64,000 nucleotides of DNA from Pseudomonas lijiangensis (GCF_018968705.1 NZ_CP076668.1:1302001-1366000); one strand, 5' to 3'; shown: positions 46,634 to 56,868, numbered from the stretch's first letter. Made by a program: numbers and translations. The notes: generated by a model not told the origin, from the letters alone.

Positions 46634-47911
46634 GTGGACGAGTACCAGCAAACCATTCGTGCGTTATCGGATCGAATAGTCGTGGCCCAGACGCCGATTC
46701 GTGTTCTGGATGCGGTGAAGTGGGATGAAAAAGTACGCAAGGATTTTCTCGCCGCCAAAGGCAAGGCATTGCCTGCCGTGGACCGTGCCTACTATGAGAA
46801 TCGCCCTCTGGGGTTCGACTCCGGGGCCTTGAAGCTCGAATTCCAGAACATCGAGCGCGATATCACCCGCCAGTTGGGCCAGTTCAACCCGGTCGGGCAG
46901 ATCATGCGGCGCATGTGCAAGGAATACCGCATGGTGATCCGCATGCTCGAAGCCCGTGGCACGCCGGACTTCGGGCTGATCTCCCAGGAACTGTACGGCG
47001 CGGCCTCCGATGCATTTCATGCCGGCGACCCGACCCTGGCCGATCTGGGGCTGATGCTTTCGGACTACCTGAACAATATTGCCGGTCGCGGCGACCTGAA
47101 GGACGAACCCAAGATACTCACCGCCAAGGATGCCGTTTCCCTGCTGCAGAGCCGCCTGAACAGGGTATTTGGCGAAGCCGAGGAAACCATCCGGGTGTTC
47201 GAGTCCGACGGTATCGTCGCCGATGCGGCGGCTGGCGCCGACTACATCAAGATCCGCACCGATGCGATGTTCAACGAGCGGGATGTCCGCGCGCTTGAGG
47301 TCCATGAAGGGCTGGTGCATGTCGGGACTACGCTCAATGGTCAGAACCAGCCGATCTGCACCTTCCTGTCCAAGGGGCCGCCTTCATCTACCGTGACTCA
47401 GGAAGGGTTGGCGATCCTCATGGAAGTCATCGCGTTCGCGTCCTACCCAAGCCGCCTGCGCAAACTGACCAACCGCACCCGCGCCATTCATATGGCCGAG
47501 GAGGGCGCCGATTTCCTGCAGGTGTTCGAGTTCTATCGCGAGCAGGGCTTTGGCATGCCGGAAAGCTATGGCAATGCCAGCCGTGTCTTCCGTGGATCGA
47601 CGCCCAACGGGCTGCCATTCACCAAAGACTTGTCCTACCTCAAGGGTTTCATCATGGTTTACAACTATATTCAGTTGGCCGTGCGCAAGGGCAAGCTCGA
47701 ACAGGTCCCGTTGCTGTTCTGTGGCAAGACCACCCTGGAAGATATGCGCACCTTGCGTCAACTGGTGGATGAAGGGCTGGTGGTCGCACCCAAATACCTG
47801 CCCGACCAGTTCCGCGACATGAACGCCCTGTCGGCCTGGATGTGCTTCTCCAACTTCCTCAACCACCTGAGCCTGGATCGTATCGAGGCCGATTACTCGA
47901 ATATTTTGTAG
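46634..47911 (+). CDS. DUF1704 putative metallopeptidase (flavohemoglobin expression-modulating QEGLA motif protein)
   Basis: 425 residues from a GTG with AAGGAG 6 nt upstream. H224-E225-G-L-V-H229 (LEVHEGLVHVG) is an HExxxH metal motif and TQEGLA (255-260) supplies the family-name signature with E257. Eukaryotic DUF1704 proteins (KIAA0895L/MATCAP) were shown to be tubulin tyrosine carboxypeptidases using this HExxxH, so bacterial members are plausibly zinc peptidases. The older name comes from an association with flavohemoglobin expression. The substrate is unknown. Confidence 0.88.
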   Translation: MDEYQQTIRALSDRIVVAQTPIRVLDAVKWDEKVRKDFLAAKGKALPAVDRAYYENRPLGFDSGALKLEFQNIERDITRQLGQFNPVGQIMRRMCKEYRMVIRMLEARGTPDFGLISQELYGAASDAFHAGDPTLADLGLMLSDYLNNIAGRGDLKDEPKILTAKDAVSLLQSRLNRVFGEAEETIRVFESDGIVADAAAGADYIKIRTDAMFNERDVRALEVHEGLVHVGTTLNGQNQPICTFLSKGPPSSTVTQEGLAILMEVIAFASYPSRLRKLTNRTRAIHMAEEGADFLQVFEFYREQGFGMPESYGNASRVFRGSTPNGLPFTKDLSYLKGFIMVYNYIQLAVRKGKLEQVPLLFCGKTTLEDMRTLRQLVDEGLVVAPKYLPDQFRDMNALSAWMCFSNFLNHLSLDRIEADYSNIL

Positions 47912-47924
47912 CTGGCCCTCTTTG

Positions 47925-48016
47925 TTCGCGAATGAATTCGCTCCCACAACATAAAATCCCACGGTGTGAGGGTGTGGAGTGGGAGCAATCGGGCGGCGCT
48001 CCGCTCATTCGCGAAA
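47925..48016. repeat. REP palindrome, family D, split copy
   Basis: TTCGCGAATGAATTCGCTCC plus CAC (47925-47947) and GTGGGAGCAATCGGGCGGCG onward (47979 to about 48016) are the two halves of the element at 6728-6780, here in reversed order and separated by 31 nt. It occupies the gap between the DUF1704 gene and the hydrolase gene, reaching to about 30 nt before the TTG start. Confidence 0.85.
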
Positions 48017-48046
48017 GCCATCACCCCAACCAAAAGGACCTTCAAC

Positions 48047-48955
48047 TTGAAGCTGATCAGCATCCTCGTGTTGATCTTCAGCCTCACAGGCTGCAGTTCG
48101 ATGCTGTTCTACCCGGAACCCGGTCTGCCATTCACGCCTGAAAAGGCCCGTCTTCAATACCGTGACATTACCCTGACTGCCGCCGATGGCACTCGTCTGC
48201 ATGCCTGGTGGCTACCCGCCAAGGAAGGCGTGCCGGTCAAAGGCACGGTGCTGCACCTGCATGGCAATGGCGGCAACCTGTCGTGGCATCTGGGCGGAAG
48301 CTGGTGGTTGCCCGAGCAGGGCTATCAGGTCTTGATGCTGGATTATCGCGGTTATGGGCTGTCCCAAGGCTCACCGAGCATGCCGGCCATCTATCAGGAC
48401 ATTCAGGCTGCATTCGACTGGCTGGATGCCGAACCCCAGGTACAAGGCAAACCTCTGGTGGTCCTGGGGCAGAGCATTGGTGGTGCGCTGGGTGTGCATT
48501 ATCTGTCGCAGCATCCCGAGCAGCGTAGCAAACTCAAGGCGCTGATTCTTGATGGCGTGCCCGCCAGCTATCGCGATGTCGCCCGTTACACCCTTGGCAC
48601 TTCCTGGCTCACCTGGCCGCTGAAAACGCCGCTGTCCTGGCTGATCCCCGACGCGGATAGCGCCATCAACGGCCTGCCGCAACTCAAGGGCACGCCAATG
48701 ATGCTCTTCCAGAGCATGGACGACACCCTGGTGCCGCTTTCCAATGGCATCAGCCTCTACAAGGCCGCGCCTCTGCCTCGAGTGCTGCAACTGACCCGTG
48801 GCGGGCACGTACAGACCTTCTCCGACCCGCTCTGGCGTCAGGTGATGCTGCGCTATCTCGAGGACCCACAGCACTTCAACGGCCTGCGCCGTCTGGGCGA
48901 AGTCCCCAACTATCCATCCGATACTCAAACCGAACCCGCAGAGAGCCCCAAATGA
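48047..48955 (+). CDS. Lipoprotein alpha/beta hydrolase
   Basis: 302 residues from a TTG start at 48047 (AAAGGA 8 nt upstream). The longer frame would translate the REP element and bury the signal peptide. MKLISILVLIFSLTGCSSML has a lipobox with Cys16. The alpha/beta-hydrolase fold shows HLHGNGGNLSWH (oxyanion turn), nucleophile elbow VLGQSIGGALG, acid SMDDTLVP and a late His (RGGHVQTF). Substrate unknown; such proteins are often esterases or peptidases. The stop overlaps the next gene by 4 nt. Confidence 0.88.
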   Translation: MKLISILVLIFSLTGCSSMLFYPEPGLPFTPEKARLQYRDITLTAADGTRLHAWWLPAKEGVPVKGTVLHLHGNGGNLSWHLGGSWWLPEQGYQVLMLDYRGYGLSQGSPSMPAIYQDIQAAFDWLDAEPQVQGKPLVVLGQSIGGALGVHYLSQHPEQRSKLKALILDGVPASYRDVARYTLGTSWLTWPLKTPLSWLIPDADSAINGLPQLKGTPMMLFQSMDDTLVPLSNGISLYKAAPLPRVLQLTRGGHVQTFSDPLWRQVMLRYLEDPQHFNGLRRLGEVPNYPSDTQTEPAESPK

Positions 48956-49281
48956 GCGAAGAGCGTAACCTCATTCCACTGATCCTGACCGGCATCGGCA
49001 CCATCATCGGTACGGTCGGGTGTCTGTGGTTCTACGGCTACCTGCATTTCGCCAAACCTGAAGATGCCCTGTTGCTCAGTGACTTCACCATGCTCAAGAC
49101 CGTGCCTGGCGAGGACTACAAGATCGCGGCCACGCCTGCTGCCGAAGTGGCGCAATGCATCGATGGCGTACTGGTGCTGTTCGATACGTCCCAGAAAGGC
49201 CTGACAGGCGTCTTGGTCAACAACAAGAAACAGGCCGTGCGCTGCATGGGGCAAGAGACACCACAGCAATTGAAACCATGA
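48952..49281 (+). CDS. Small membrane-anchored protein of unknown function
   Basis: 109 residues, starting in a 4-nt ATGA overlap with the hydrolase gene. One hydrophobic segment (LIPLILTGIGTIIGTVGCLW, about 7-27) probably anchors it; the rest is soluble (AAEVAQCIDGVLVLFDTSQK). No recognised domain. Coupled translation with the hydrolase suggests a joint envelope role. It is followed at once by a bidirectional terminator. Confidence 0.8.
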   Translation: MSEERNLIPLILTGIGTIIGTVGCLWFYGYLHFAKPEDALLLSDFTMLKTVPGEDYKIAATPAAEVAQCIDGVLVLFDTSQKGLTGVLVNNKKQAVRCMGQETPQQLKP

Positions 49282-49282
49282 A

Positions 49283-49316
49283 AAAGCCCCGCCTGCTTGA
49301 AGCAGGCGGGGCTTTG
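49283..49316. terminator. Bidirectional terminator between convergent genes
   Basis: AAAGCCCCGCCTGCTT pairs with AAGCAGGCGGGGCTTT around a 2-nt centre. A-rich left and T-rich right flanks let it serve both the 48952 gene and lptF, which converge here. Confidence 0.9.
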
Positions 49317-49335
49317 GGTCAACCGACGTCAGTGA

Positions 49336-50118
49336 TTAACGCAGCGAAGAGCGCGGTGCCACTGGCTGGTTGTCGTTGGAAATGGTCACTTCCACACGGC
49401 GGTTCATGGCGCGGCCCGAGTTGCTGGTGTTATCAGCGACCGGGTATTCCTTGCCATAACCGGTTGCCACGATACGGGCCGGGTCTACACCCACGCGGAC
49501 CAGAGCAGCACGTACCGAGTTGGCACGGCTTTCGGACAGCGACTGGTTGTAGGACGCGGAACCGGTGCTGTCGGTATAGCCTTCGACGATCACTTTGCGA
49601 TCAGGGTTTTCCTGCAGGAACTGCGCAAGTTTGGCGATGTTGCCCTGTGCGCCCGGCTTCAGGTCGGCACGGTTCAGGTCGAACAGCACGTCACCGAAGG
49701 TCACCAGGGTGCCGCGTTCGGTCTGCTTGGCGTTCAGGCTGTTCTTGAGCTGGGCGATCTGTGCATCGCGGGCATCCAGGCGAGCCTTGGCGCGTTCTGC
49801 CGAGGCGTTCTGCAGGGCGGCTTCGGAAGTGCGCAGGTTGATGGTCTCTTTGGCCAGTTCAACGCGCTGGTTGGTCAGGTAAGCCAACTGGTCGACTTTT
49901 TTCTCGTCTTCCTTGTCGCGGAAGGCTTTGTCAGCCTTGTCCAGCCAGTCGCTGGCGTCCTTGGTTTCAAGGGCGGCGACCTTGGTGGCCTGCGGGTTGC
50001 TCTGCAGGGCCGAAAAGTTGGTCCGCGCCTGTTCCAGATTCGGGTTCGGTTTAGTGGCACAGGCCGCCAGGGCTACGCTCATGGCCAGCAGGGCAGGGAT
50101 CATCAATTGTTTGCGCAT
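49336..50118 (-). CDS. lptF: OmpA-family outer membrane lipoprotein LptF
   Basis: 260 residues. The signal peptide ends in a lipobox (LAACATKPN, Cys20). A coiled-coil-like helical stretch (about 60-140) precedes the OmpA-like peptidoglycan-binding domain (about 150-245) with VEGYTDSTGSASYNQSLSES and NRRVEVTI. In P. aeruginosa LptF is an AlgU-controlled outer membrane protein aiding survival under stress. The DUF4398 gene lies directly upstream on the same strand and probably shares its promoter. Confidence 0.92.
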   Translation of the reverse strand: MRKQLMIPALLAMSVALAACATKPNPNLEQARTNFSALQSNPQATKVAALETKDASDWLDKADKAFRDKEDEKKVDQLAYLTNQRVELAKETINLRTSEAALQNASAERAKARLDARDAQIAQLKNSLNAKQTERGTLVTFGDVLFDLNRADLKPGAQGNIAKLAQFLQENPDRKVIVEGYTDSTGSASYNQSLSESRANSVRAALVRVGVDPARIVATGYGKEYPVADNTSNSGRAMNRRVEVTISNDNQPVAPRSSLR

Positions 50119-50177
50119 AATAGGATCGTCCTTTAATCAATTACCAATGCATGAAAACGCGGGGGTGCGGTCAGTGC

Positions 50178-50576
50178 TTATTGCACCTGACGCAGGCCTT
50201 CTTCACGTAGTTCTTCGACGCCCTGACGAGCATCCTGCACGGCTTTCTCGGCCTTGGCGGCCTGCGATTTACGCTCTGCTACACGAGCATCCCATTCGGC
50301 TTGCTCGGCCAGACGGCGGGCTTCGTCGTATTTATGTTCCTGCATCGCCAGATCGGCTTGCTTGAGCTTGTCCTGAGCAGCCTTGGTTTCTACCGCGGCG
50401 TACTCGGTCCCGCCAGCGCTGACGGCACTGTTGACGGCTGACTGAGTCACTGCGTACTGCTCGGTTGGTGGATTTCCCGCGCAACCAGCCAGAATGAAGG
50501 TGCTACCCAGGGCCAGCGCAGCCAGTTTCAACCCGCGCAGGCTTTTGAACTTGGATTTGGCAGTAAGGGTGTTCAT
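50178..50576 (-). CDS. DUF4398 domain lipoprotein
   Basis: 132 residues from the ATG at 50576 (GGAG 9 nt upstream); an ATG at 50594 is possible. The signal sequence ends in a lipobox (FILAGCAG). The rest is a charged helical hairpin (KAAQDKLKQADLAMQEHKYD, EQAEWDARVAERKSQAAKAE) typical of DUF4398. It lies 59 nt upstream of lptF, and the two make an envelope operon. Confidence 0.88.
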   Translation of the reverse strand: MNTLTAKSKFKSLRGLKLAALALGSTFILAGCAGNPPTEQYAVTQSAVNSAVSAGGTEYAAVETKAAQDKLKQADLAMQEHKYDEARRLAEQAEWDARVAERKSQAAKAEKAVQDARQGVEELREEGLRQVQ

Positions 50577-51004
50577 GGTGATCAACTCCATTGTCAGACT
50601 CCGAACGTGGTTATCCATGACAGTCAGTTTTCCTGGCCGGAAGGCTTCAGGGTATGTTCCCGCTGCCTTGTGGCTTTCTGTAATGGTCAAAGGCTCCGAC
50701 CTGTGGGTTTTTTGAATAGTTCAGTGAAATTTCTTCAACATGGTCAGGATTTTTCACCGGATGCTTTGCGTAATGGCATTCGGTGATGTCAGGAAAATAT
50801 AGTCAGCCTGGAGGAAATATCAGGCTCGGCCGGGCTTGCGAGGCGATTGGAGAGTGCTCGCCAGAAGACAGACCGACTGTTGCCTGGATGCAAGAATTTG
50901 TCGCGGCACAGGTTTTTGGTGCACTGTTGGGCACAGTTCATTGAAAGCTACCCGTACACGTCACCCATACAAGCCAGTCATACAAGAACAGGGGAGAGAG
51001 AACG
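50577..51004. other. 428-nt gene-free divergent region between DUF4398-lptF and ppc
   Basis: No credible coding frame or RNA gene was recognised. Composition is more AT-rich than the flanks. It holds the candidate AlgU-type promoter for the DUF4398-lptF operon and, near its right end, the ppc ribosome site (GGGGAGAGAG). No clear sigma70 promoter for ppc was identified. Confidence 0.6.
50695..50722 (-). promoter_or_regulatory. Candidate AlgU (sigma22)-type promoter for DUF4398-lptF
   Basis: On the minus strand GAACTA (50717-50722) is followed after 17 nt by TCGGA (50695-50699), close to the AlgU/RpoE pattern GAACTT-N16/17-TCtgA. It lies about 119 nt upstream of the DUF4398 ATG. lptF is a known AlgU-regulon member in P. 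aeruginosa. Confidence 0.55.
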
Positions 51005-53641
51005 ATGGCCGATATCGATGCGCGTTTGCGCGAAGACGTTCACTTGCTGGGCGAGCTTTTGGGAAACACGATTCGCGATCAGCGCGGGGCCGCCTTTCTC
51101 GACAAGATCGAGCGTATTCGTAAAGGGGCGAAGGCCGGCAGGCGAGGCTCTGCGGCGGGTGCCGAGCAGTTGAGCTCCAGTGTCGACAGCCTGGACGATG
51201 ACGAACTGTTACCCGTGGCGCGAGCGTTCAACCAGTTCCTGAACCTGGCCAATATCGCCGAGCAGTATCAATTGATGCGCCGTCGCGATGACTCCCAGCC
51301 TCAGCCTTTCGAGGCGCGGGTCCTGCCTGAACTGCTTGATCGCCTCAAGGCTGAAGGCCACTCTCCCGACGCGCTGGCCCGTCAGTTGGGCAAGCTTGAA
51401 ATCGAACTGGTACTCACGGCGCACCCCACCGAGGTGGCGCGCCGCACGCTGATCCAGAAATACGATGCCATTGCGGCGCAACTGGCGGCGCTGGACCATC
51501 GGGATCTCAACAGCATCGAGCGCGAGCAGATCACTTCCAGGCTGCAACGCCTGATCGCCGAAGCCTGGCACACCGAAGAAATCCGCCGTATCCGTCCTAC
51601 GCCTGTCGATGAAGCCAAATGGGGCTTTGCGGTCATCGAGCACTCGCTCTGGCACGCGATTCCAAGCTATCTGCGCAAGGCCGATCAGGCGCTGCAAGCG
51701 GCTACCGGCCTGCATTTGCCACTGGAAGCGGCGCCGATCCGCTTTGCTTCGTGGATGGGCGGCGACCGGGATGGCAACCCCAATGTCACGGCCAGCGTTA
51801 CCCGTGAAGTCCTGCTGCTGGCCCGCTGGATGGCGGCTGATCTGTTCCTGCGGGATGTGGATCAACTGGCTGCCGACCTTTCGATGCAGCAGGCCAGCGA
51901 TGCCTTGCGCGCCAGCGTCGGTGACAGCGCCGAACCCTACCGCGCCGAACTCAAGCGCTTGCGTGAGCGCCTCAGGGCCACCCGGAGCTGGGCCAACGCT
52001 TCCCTGACAACGTCACAGCCTGCACCGGATGCCGTCCTGCACGACAACCGTGAGCTGCTTGAGCCATTGATGTTGTGTTTCCAGTCGCTGCATGAATGTG
52101 GAATGGGCGTGATCGCCGACGGTCCGTTGCTCGATTGCCTGCGTCGGGCAGTGACCTTCGGGCTGTTTCTGGTGCGTCTGGACGTGCGCCAGGATTCCAG
52201 CCGTCACTGCGCGGCCATGACCGAAATCACCGATTATCTGGGCCTGGGCCGTTACGAGGACTGGGATGAGCCGACGCGCATCGACTTCCTGCTGCGTGAG
52301 CTGAATAACCGTCGCCCCTTGCTTCCCGCTCATTTCAAACCGGCTGCCGACACCGCCGAAGTGCTGGCAACGTGTCGGGTCGTGGCGGCTGCGCCGGCGG
52401 CTTCGCTGGGCTCCTACGTGATCTCCATGGCGGGCGCCGCCTCGGATGTGCTCGCGGTGCAGTTGCTGCTCAAAGAGGCTGGCCTGCAAAGGCCGATGCG
52501 CGTGGTGCCGCTGTTCGAGACCCTGGCTGACCTGGATAACGCCGGACCGGTGATCGAGCGGCTTCTGGGGTTGCCGGGCTATCGTTCGCGGCTGCACGGT
52601 CCTCAGGAAGTGATGATCGGCTATTCGGACTCCGCCAAGGATGCAGGCACCACCGCAGCGGCCTGGGCGCAGTATCGGGCGCAGGAGAAACTGGTGGAAA
52701 TCTGCCGCGAGCAGCAAGTCGAACTGCTGTTGTTTCATGGCCGCGGCGGCACCGTCGGGCGCGGTGGTGGTCCGGCCCATGCGGCGATTCTGTCGCAACC
52801 GCCGGGTTCGGTTGCGGGGCGTTTCCGCACCACCGAACAGGGTGAAATGATTCGTTTCAAATTCGGCCTGCCGGACATTGCCGAGCAGAACCTCAACCTT
52901 TATCTGGCTGCCGTCCTGGAAGCGACCCTGCTGCCACCTCCTTTGCCTGAGCCGTCCTGGCGGAAAATGATGGATCAGATGGCCACCGACGGGGTGAATG
53001 CCTACCGGGCCGTAGTGCGGGAAAACCCCGAGTTCGTCGAGTATTTCAGTCAGGCCACGCCTGAGCAGGAACTGGGCCGCCTGCCGCTGGGCAGCCGCCC
53101 GGCCAAACGTCGTGCAGGCGGTGTCGAAAGCCTGCGGGCCATCCCGTGGATCTTCGCCTGGACCCAGACGCGTCTGATGCTGCCTGCCTGGCTCGGTTGG
53201 GAAGCCGCCCTGAGCAAGGCTCTGGAGCGTGGCGAAGGGGATGTGCTGGCGCAGATGCGCGAACAATGGCCATTCTTCCGTACCCGCATCGATATGCTGG
53301 AAATGGTGCTGGCCAAGGCCGACTCGGACATCGCCCAGCTCTACGATGACCGTCTGGTGAGCGCTGAACTGCAACATTTAGGTGCGCATCTGCGCGGCCT
53401 ATTGTCGCAGGCGTGCAAGGTTGTCCTGGGCCTCACCGGGCAACAGCAACTGCTGGCCCATAGCCCGGAAACCCTGGAATTCATCAGTCTGCGCAACACG
53501 TATCTGGACCCGCTGCATCTGTTGCAGGCCGAACTCCTGGCGCGTTCCCGGCATCGTGAGTCCAGCCTGGACAGTCCTCTGGAACTGGCTTTACTGGTGT
53601 CTGTTGCAGGCATTGCAGCCGGATTGCGCAATACCGGCTGA
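51005..53641 (+). CDS. ppc: Phosphoenolpyruvate carboxylase
   Basis: 878 residues. Converts PEP and bicarbonate to oxaloacetate, refilling the TCA cycle. [14 protein letters not shown] carries the essential His (H140), [20 protein letters not shown] and [20 protein letters not shown] are the PEP and bicarbonate site motifs, and the C-terminal NTG is the family ending needed for activity. Start at 51005 after GGGGAGAGAGAACG. Normal length for bacterial PEPC. Confidence 0.98.
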   Translation: MADIDARLREDVHLLGELLGNTIRDQRGAAFLDKIERIRKGAKAGRRGSAAGAEQLSSSVDSLDDDELLPVARAFNQFLNLANIAEQYQLMRRRDDSQPQPFEARVLPELLDRLKAEGHSPDALARQLGKLEIELVLTAHPTEVARRTLIQKYDAIAAQLAALDHRDLNSIEREQITSRLQRLIAEAWHTEEIRRIRPTPVDEAKWGFAVIEHSLWHAIPSYLRKADQALQAATGLHLPLEAAPIRFASWMGGDRDGNPNVTASVTREVLLLARWMAADLFLRDVDQLAADLSMQQASDALRASVGDSAEPYRAELKRLRERLRATRSWANASLTTSQPAPDAVLHDNRELLEPLMLCFQSLHECGMGVIADGPLLDCLRRAVTFGLFLVRLDVRQDSSRHCAAMTEITDYLGLGRYEDWDEPTRIDFLLRELNNRRPLLPAHFKPAADTAEVLATCRVVAAAPAASLGSYVISMAGAASDVLAVQLLLKEAGLQRPMRVVPLFETLADLDNAGPVIERLLGLPGYRSRLHGPQEVMIGYSDSAKDAGTTAAAWAQYRAQEKLVEICREQQVELLLFHGRGGTVGRGGGPAHAAILSQPPGSVAGRFRTTEQGEMIRFKFGLPDIAEQNLNLYLAAVLEATLLPPPLPEPSWRKMMDQMATDGVNAYRAVVRENPEFVEYFSQATPEQELGRLPLGSRPAKRRAGGVESLRAIPWIFAWTQTRLMLPAWLGWEAALSKALERGEGDVLAQMREQWPFFRTRIDMLEMVLAKADSDIAQLYDDRLVSAELQHLGAHLRGLLSQACKVVLGLTGQQQLLAHSPETLEFISLRNTYLDPLHLLQAELLARSRHRESSLDSPLELALLVSVAGIAAGLRNTG

Positions 53642-53650
53642 CAGGCCTGA

Positions 53651-54547
<897 letters not shown>

Positions 54548-54570
54548 GCCTGAAAGGCCTGAGTTCAACA

Positions 54571-54593
54571 ATGGCCCGTTTGCGGGCCATTTG
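54571..54593 (+). terminator. Weak terminator-like hairpin after adk
   Basis: ATGGCCCG, loop TTTG, CGGGCCAT, followed by TTGTCATTT. The stem is strong but the T-run is broken. Confidence 0.55.
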
Positions 54594-54637
54594 TCATTTA
54601 TACTGCGTCACTTTTTCCAACGAAGACGGATACACCG

Positions 54638-55321
54638 ATGACCACCTTGCTGGCCCTGGACACCGCCACTGAAGCCTGCTCGGTCGCTTTGCTGCATGAC
54701 GGCAAGGTACTGAGCCACTATGAGGTGATCCCGCGTCTGCATGCCCAGCGCCTGCTGCCCATGATCAAGGATCTGCTGGCCGAGGCGGGCATTGCCATGT
54801 CGGCGCTGGATGCCATTGCCTTCGGACGTGGTCCGGGCGCCTTCACGGGCGTGCGTATCGCTATCGGTGTGGTCCAGGGGCTGGCTTTCGCGCTGGAGCG
54901 CCCGGTGTTGCCGGTCTCGAACCTGGCAGTGCTGGCGCAACGTGCCTGCCGCGAGTACGGTGCCTTGCAGGTCGCCTCGGCTATCGACGCCCGGATGGAT
55001 GAAGTCTACTGGGGTTGCTATCGCGAAACCGAAGGCGAAATGCGTCTGGTGGGTCACGAAGCGGTCCTGCCACCCGAACAGGTTGCGCTGCCCGTGGATG
55101 CCAGCGGCCAATGGTTCGGTTCCGGCACCGGCTGGGGCTATGCCGAGCGCATGCCGGTTTCGCTGGTCGGTCAGGACGCCAGCATGCTGCCCCATGCCCT
55201 GGATCTGCTGACCCTGGCTACTTTTGCCTGGAACCGTGGCGAGTCGATTCCGGCGGACGATGCCCAGCCTGTCTATCTGCGCGACAAGGTGGCAACTCCC
55301 AAAGGACCTCAGGTTCGCTGA
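54638..55321 (+). CDS. tsaB: tRNA threonylcarbamoyladenosine biosynthesis protein TsaB
   Basis: 227 residues. MTTLLALDTATEACSVALLH and FGRGPGAFTGVRIAIGVVQG are the ASKHA-fold TsaB signature. With TsaD and TsaE it transfers threonylcarbamoyl to A37 of ANN-decoding tRNAs. TsaB itself has degenerate catalytic residues and acts as a partner of TsaD. The start at 54638 follows GAAGACGGATACACCG. Separated from adk by a hairpin, the usual Pseudomonas order. Confidence 0.95.
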   Translation: MTTLLALDTATEACSVALLHDGKVLSHYEVIPRLHAQRLLPMIKDLLAEAGIAMSALDAIAFGRGPGAFTGVRIAIGVVQGLAFALERPVLPVSNLAVLAQRACREYGALQVASAIDARMDEVYWGCYRETEGEMRLVGHEAVLPPEQVALPVDASGQWFGSGTGWGYAERMPVSLVGQDASMLPHALDLLTLATFAWNRGESIPADDAQPVYLRDKVATPKGPQVR

Positions 55322-55470
55322 GATGCAGGGGTAATTTCTGCGTTCACGAAGCAAGCAAAAAAGCTATCGAAATATCAATTAGCCATCTACCACTTGTCGA
55401 CTAATCAGTTGGTTATGCCCGGCGGTGCAAACAATCTGCAATATGTGTGGTCTAGTTATCGTTCACGTAT

Positions 55471-55500
55471 TTGCCAAGTTCCGGCCTGTGACGTTAAATT
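55471..55500 (+). promoter_or_regulatory. Candidate sigma70 promoter upstream of the 107-residue protein gene
   Basis: TTGCCA (55471-55476) and TAAATT (55495-55500) are spaced 18 nt, 29 nt before the ATG at 55529. The surrounding 200 nt after tsaB is AT-rich compared with its neighbours and holds no other feature I can name. Confidence 0.45.
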
Positions 55501-55528
55501 GCCACTACAAGACGCCGAGTAGATATCG

Positions 55529-55852
55529 ATGCGCATAGACGGACCCTCATCACGTTCATACCCCATAAAGCGAAAGCCGAAGAAGGCTCCTTCGACCGTA
55601 GAAGGCACCTTTGAAGAAATCGATGGCGATGTAGAAGTCGAATCGCCTGCGCGGCCTGCCCAGGCTTCGCGCCGCGAGTCTTCGGGTGACGCTCAGATTG
55701 GCTCCACTGCCAACGTGCCTGCCCGCCCGCAGGACATCATCTTCCCTCGCTCCATGAGCACTCGTGTCGCCAACGCTTTGGCCAGCTATCTGACCACTGC
55801 CAGTTTTGTGGATTGGGATCTGGAAGTGTCGGGGCTCGATCTCCACGTCTGA
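55529..55852 (+). CDS. Hypothetical protein (Pseudomonas-type, 107 residues)
   Basis: Starts MRIDGPSSRSYPIKRKPKKA and ends SFVDWDLEVSGLDLHV. Residues 1-75 are polar and probably disordered (EEIDGDVEVESPARPAQASR); a short ordered C-terminal part follows (RVANALASYLTTASFVDWDL). No signal peptide, membrane segment or known motif. Its stop is 2 nt before the GTG of the DUF72 gene, so the two are likely translated together. Function unknown. Confidence 0.8.
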   Translation: MRIDGPSSRSYPIKRKPKKAPSTVEGTFEEIDGDVEVESPARPAQASRRESSGDAQIGSTANVPARPQDIIFPRSMSTRVANALASYLTTASFVDWDLEVSGLDLHV

Positions 55853-55854
55853 CT

Positions 55855-56718
55855 GTGTCCAGCCTGCCTTACTACCTGGGATGTCCGTCATGGAGCGAAA
55901 GCGCCTGGCGTGAGTCGTTCTACCCCGAAGATGCCCGTCCTGCCGACTTCCTGCGCCTCTACGCCCAAGTCTTCAATGTCGTTGAAGGCAATACCACGTT
56001 CTATGCGCGTCCCGCACTCGCCACTGTCCAGCGCTGGGCTGAAGTCCTGCCACAGGATTTTCGTTTCACCGCCAAATTTCCCCGGGACATCAGCCATGAC
56101 GGTGACCTGCGCCTGCAACTGGATGCCGCTGAAGCCTTTGTGAAGCTGCTTGCGCCTCTTGGCGAACGTGTTTCGCCATTCTGGCTGCAACTGCCGGCCA
56201 GTTTCTCGCCCCAGCGTCTGGCGGAGCTGGCGGGTTTTCTCGATGAGCTCAAGGTGCCTCTGGCGGTTGAAGTGCGGCACATGGCCTTTTTCGAGAAGGG
56301 CGACGAAGAACGCATGCTCAACCGAATGCTGCTGGACCGTGGCGTAGAGCGAATCTGCCTGGATTCCCGGGCGCTGTTCAGTTGTGTTTCCTCGGATCCG
56401 GCGGTGCTGCATGCCCAGTCCAAGAAACCCAAGGTGCCCACGCGCCCGGCGGCCTTGACCCATTCGCCGCAGGTTCGCTTCATCGGTCGCCCGGTGCTGG
56501 AGGACAATGACCCGTTCCTGACTCAATGGGTCGAAAAGGTCGCCGTCTGGATTGAGGAAGGGCGCACTCCCTATGTGTTTCTGCACACCCCGGACAACCT
56601 GAAGGCGCCTGACCTGGCTCAGCGTTTTCATCGATTCCTGATGGAGCGCCTGCCTGGGCTGCCGCCATTGCCCGAACTGGATCGTGGTCCGCAAGTGGAG
56701 CAACTGGGCTTGCTCTGA
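55855..56718 (+). CDS. DUF72 domain protein (YecE-like)
   Basis: 287 residues from the GTG at 55855. A TIM-barrel-like DUF72 protein with LGCPSWSESAWRESFYPEDA, NVVEGNTTFYARP and LAVEVRHMAFF. The family is widespread and sometimes linked to nucleic-acid modification, but the function is unproven. The start immediately after the preceding stop is supported by the alignment of the family N-terminus (YYLGCPSW). Confidence 0.9.
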   Translation: MSSLPYYLGCPSWSESAWRESFYPEDARPADFLRLYAQVFNVVEGNTTFYARPALATVQRWAEVLPQDFRFTAKFPRDISHDGDLRLQLDAAEAFVKLLAPLGERVSPFWLQLPASFSPQRLAELAGFLDELKVPLAVEVRHMAFFEKGDEERMLNRMLLDRGVERICLDSRALFSCVSSDPAVLHAQSKKPKVPTRPAALTHSPQVRFIGRPVLEDNDPFLTQWVEKVAVWIEEGRTPYVFLHTPDNLKAPDLAQRFHRFLMERLPGLPPLPELDRGPQVEQLGLL

Positions 56719-56773
56719 GGTCGATAGCTGTGGGTTCAATAGGCACCCACCTCACGATGACCTGGAAACGCTC

Positions 56774-56866
56774 ATGGATTCTCGACAACTGCACCGGGCA
56801 CACACCTTCAGCTACGCCGAGCAGGCATTGCCGTTCGATCGGCTCAATGCCCTGTTCAAAAGCTGA
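56774..56866 (+). CDS. Possible 30-residue small protein upstream of the extensin-like gene
   Basis: ATG at 56774 to TGA at 56864-56866 gives MDSRQLHRAHTFSYAEQALP and then FDRLNALFKS. TGA-GG-ATG joins it to the next gene, and a GGAAAC lies about 8 nt upstream of the ATG, so translation and coupling are possible. It could equally be a decayed gene end or chance. No family recognised. Confidence 0.3.
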   Translation: MDSRQLHRAHTFSYAEQALPFDRLNALFKS

Positions 56867-56868
56867 GG

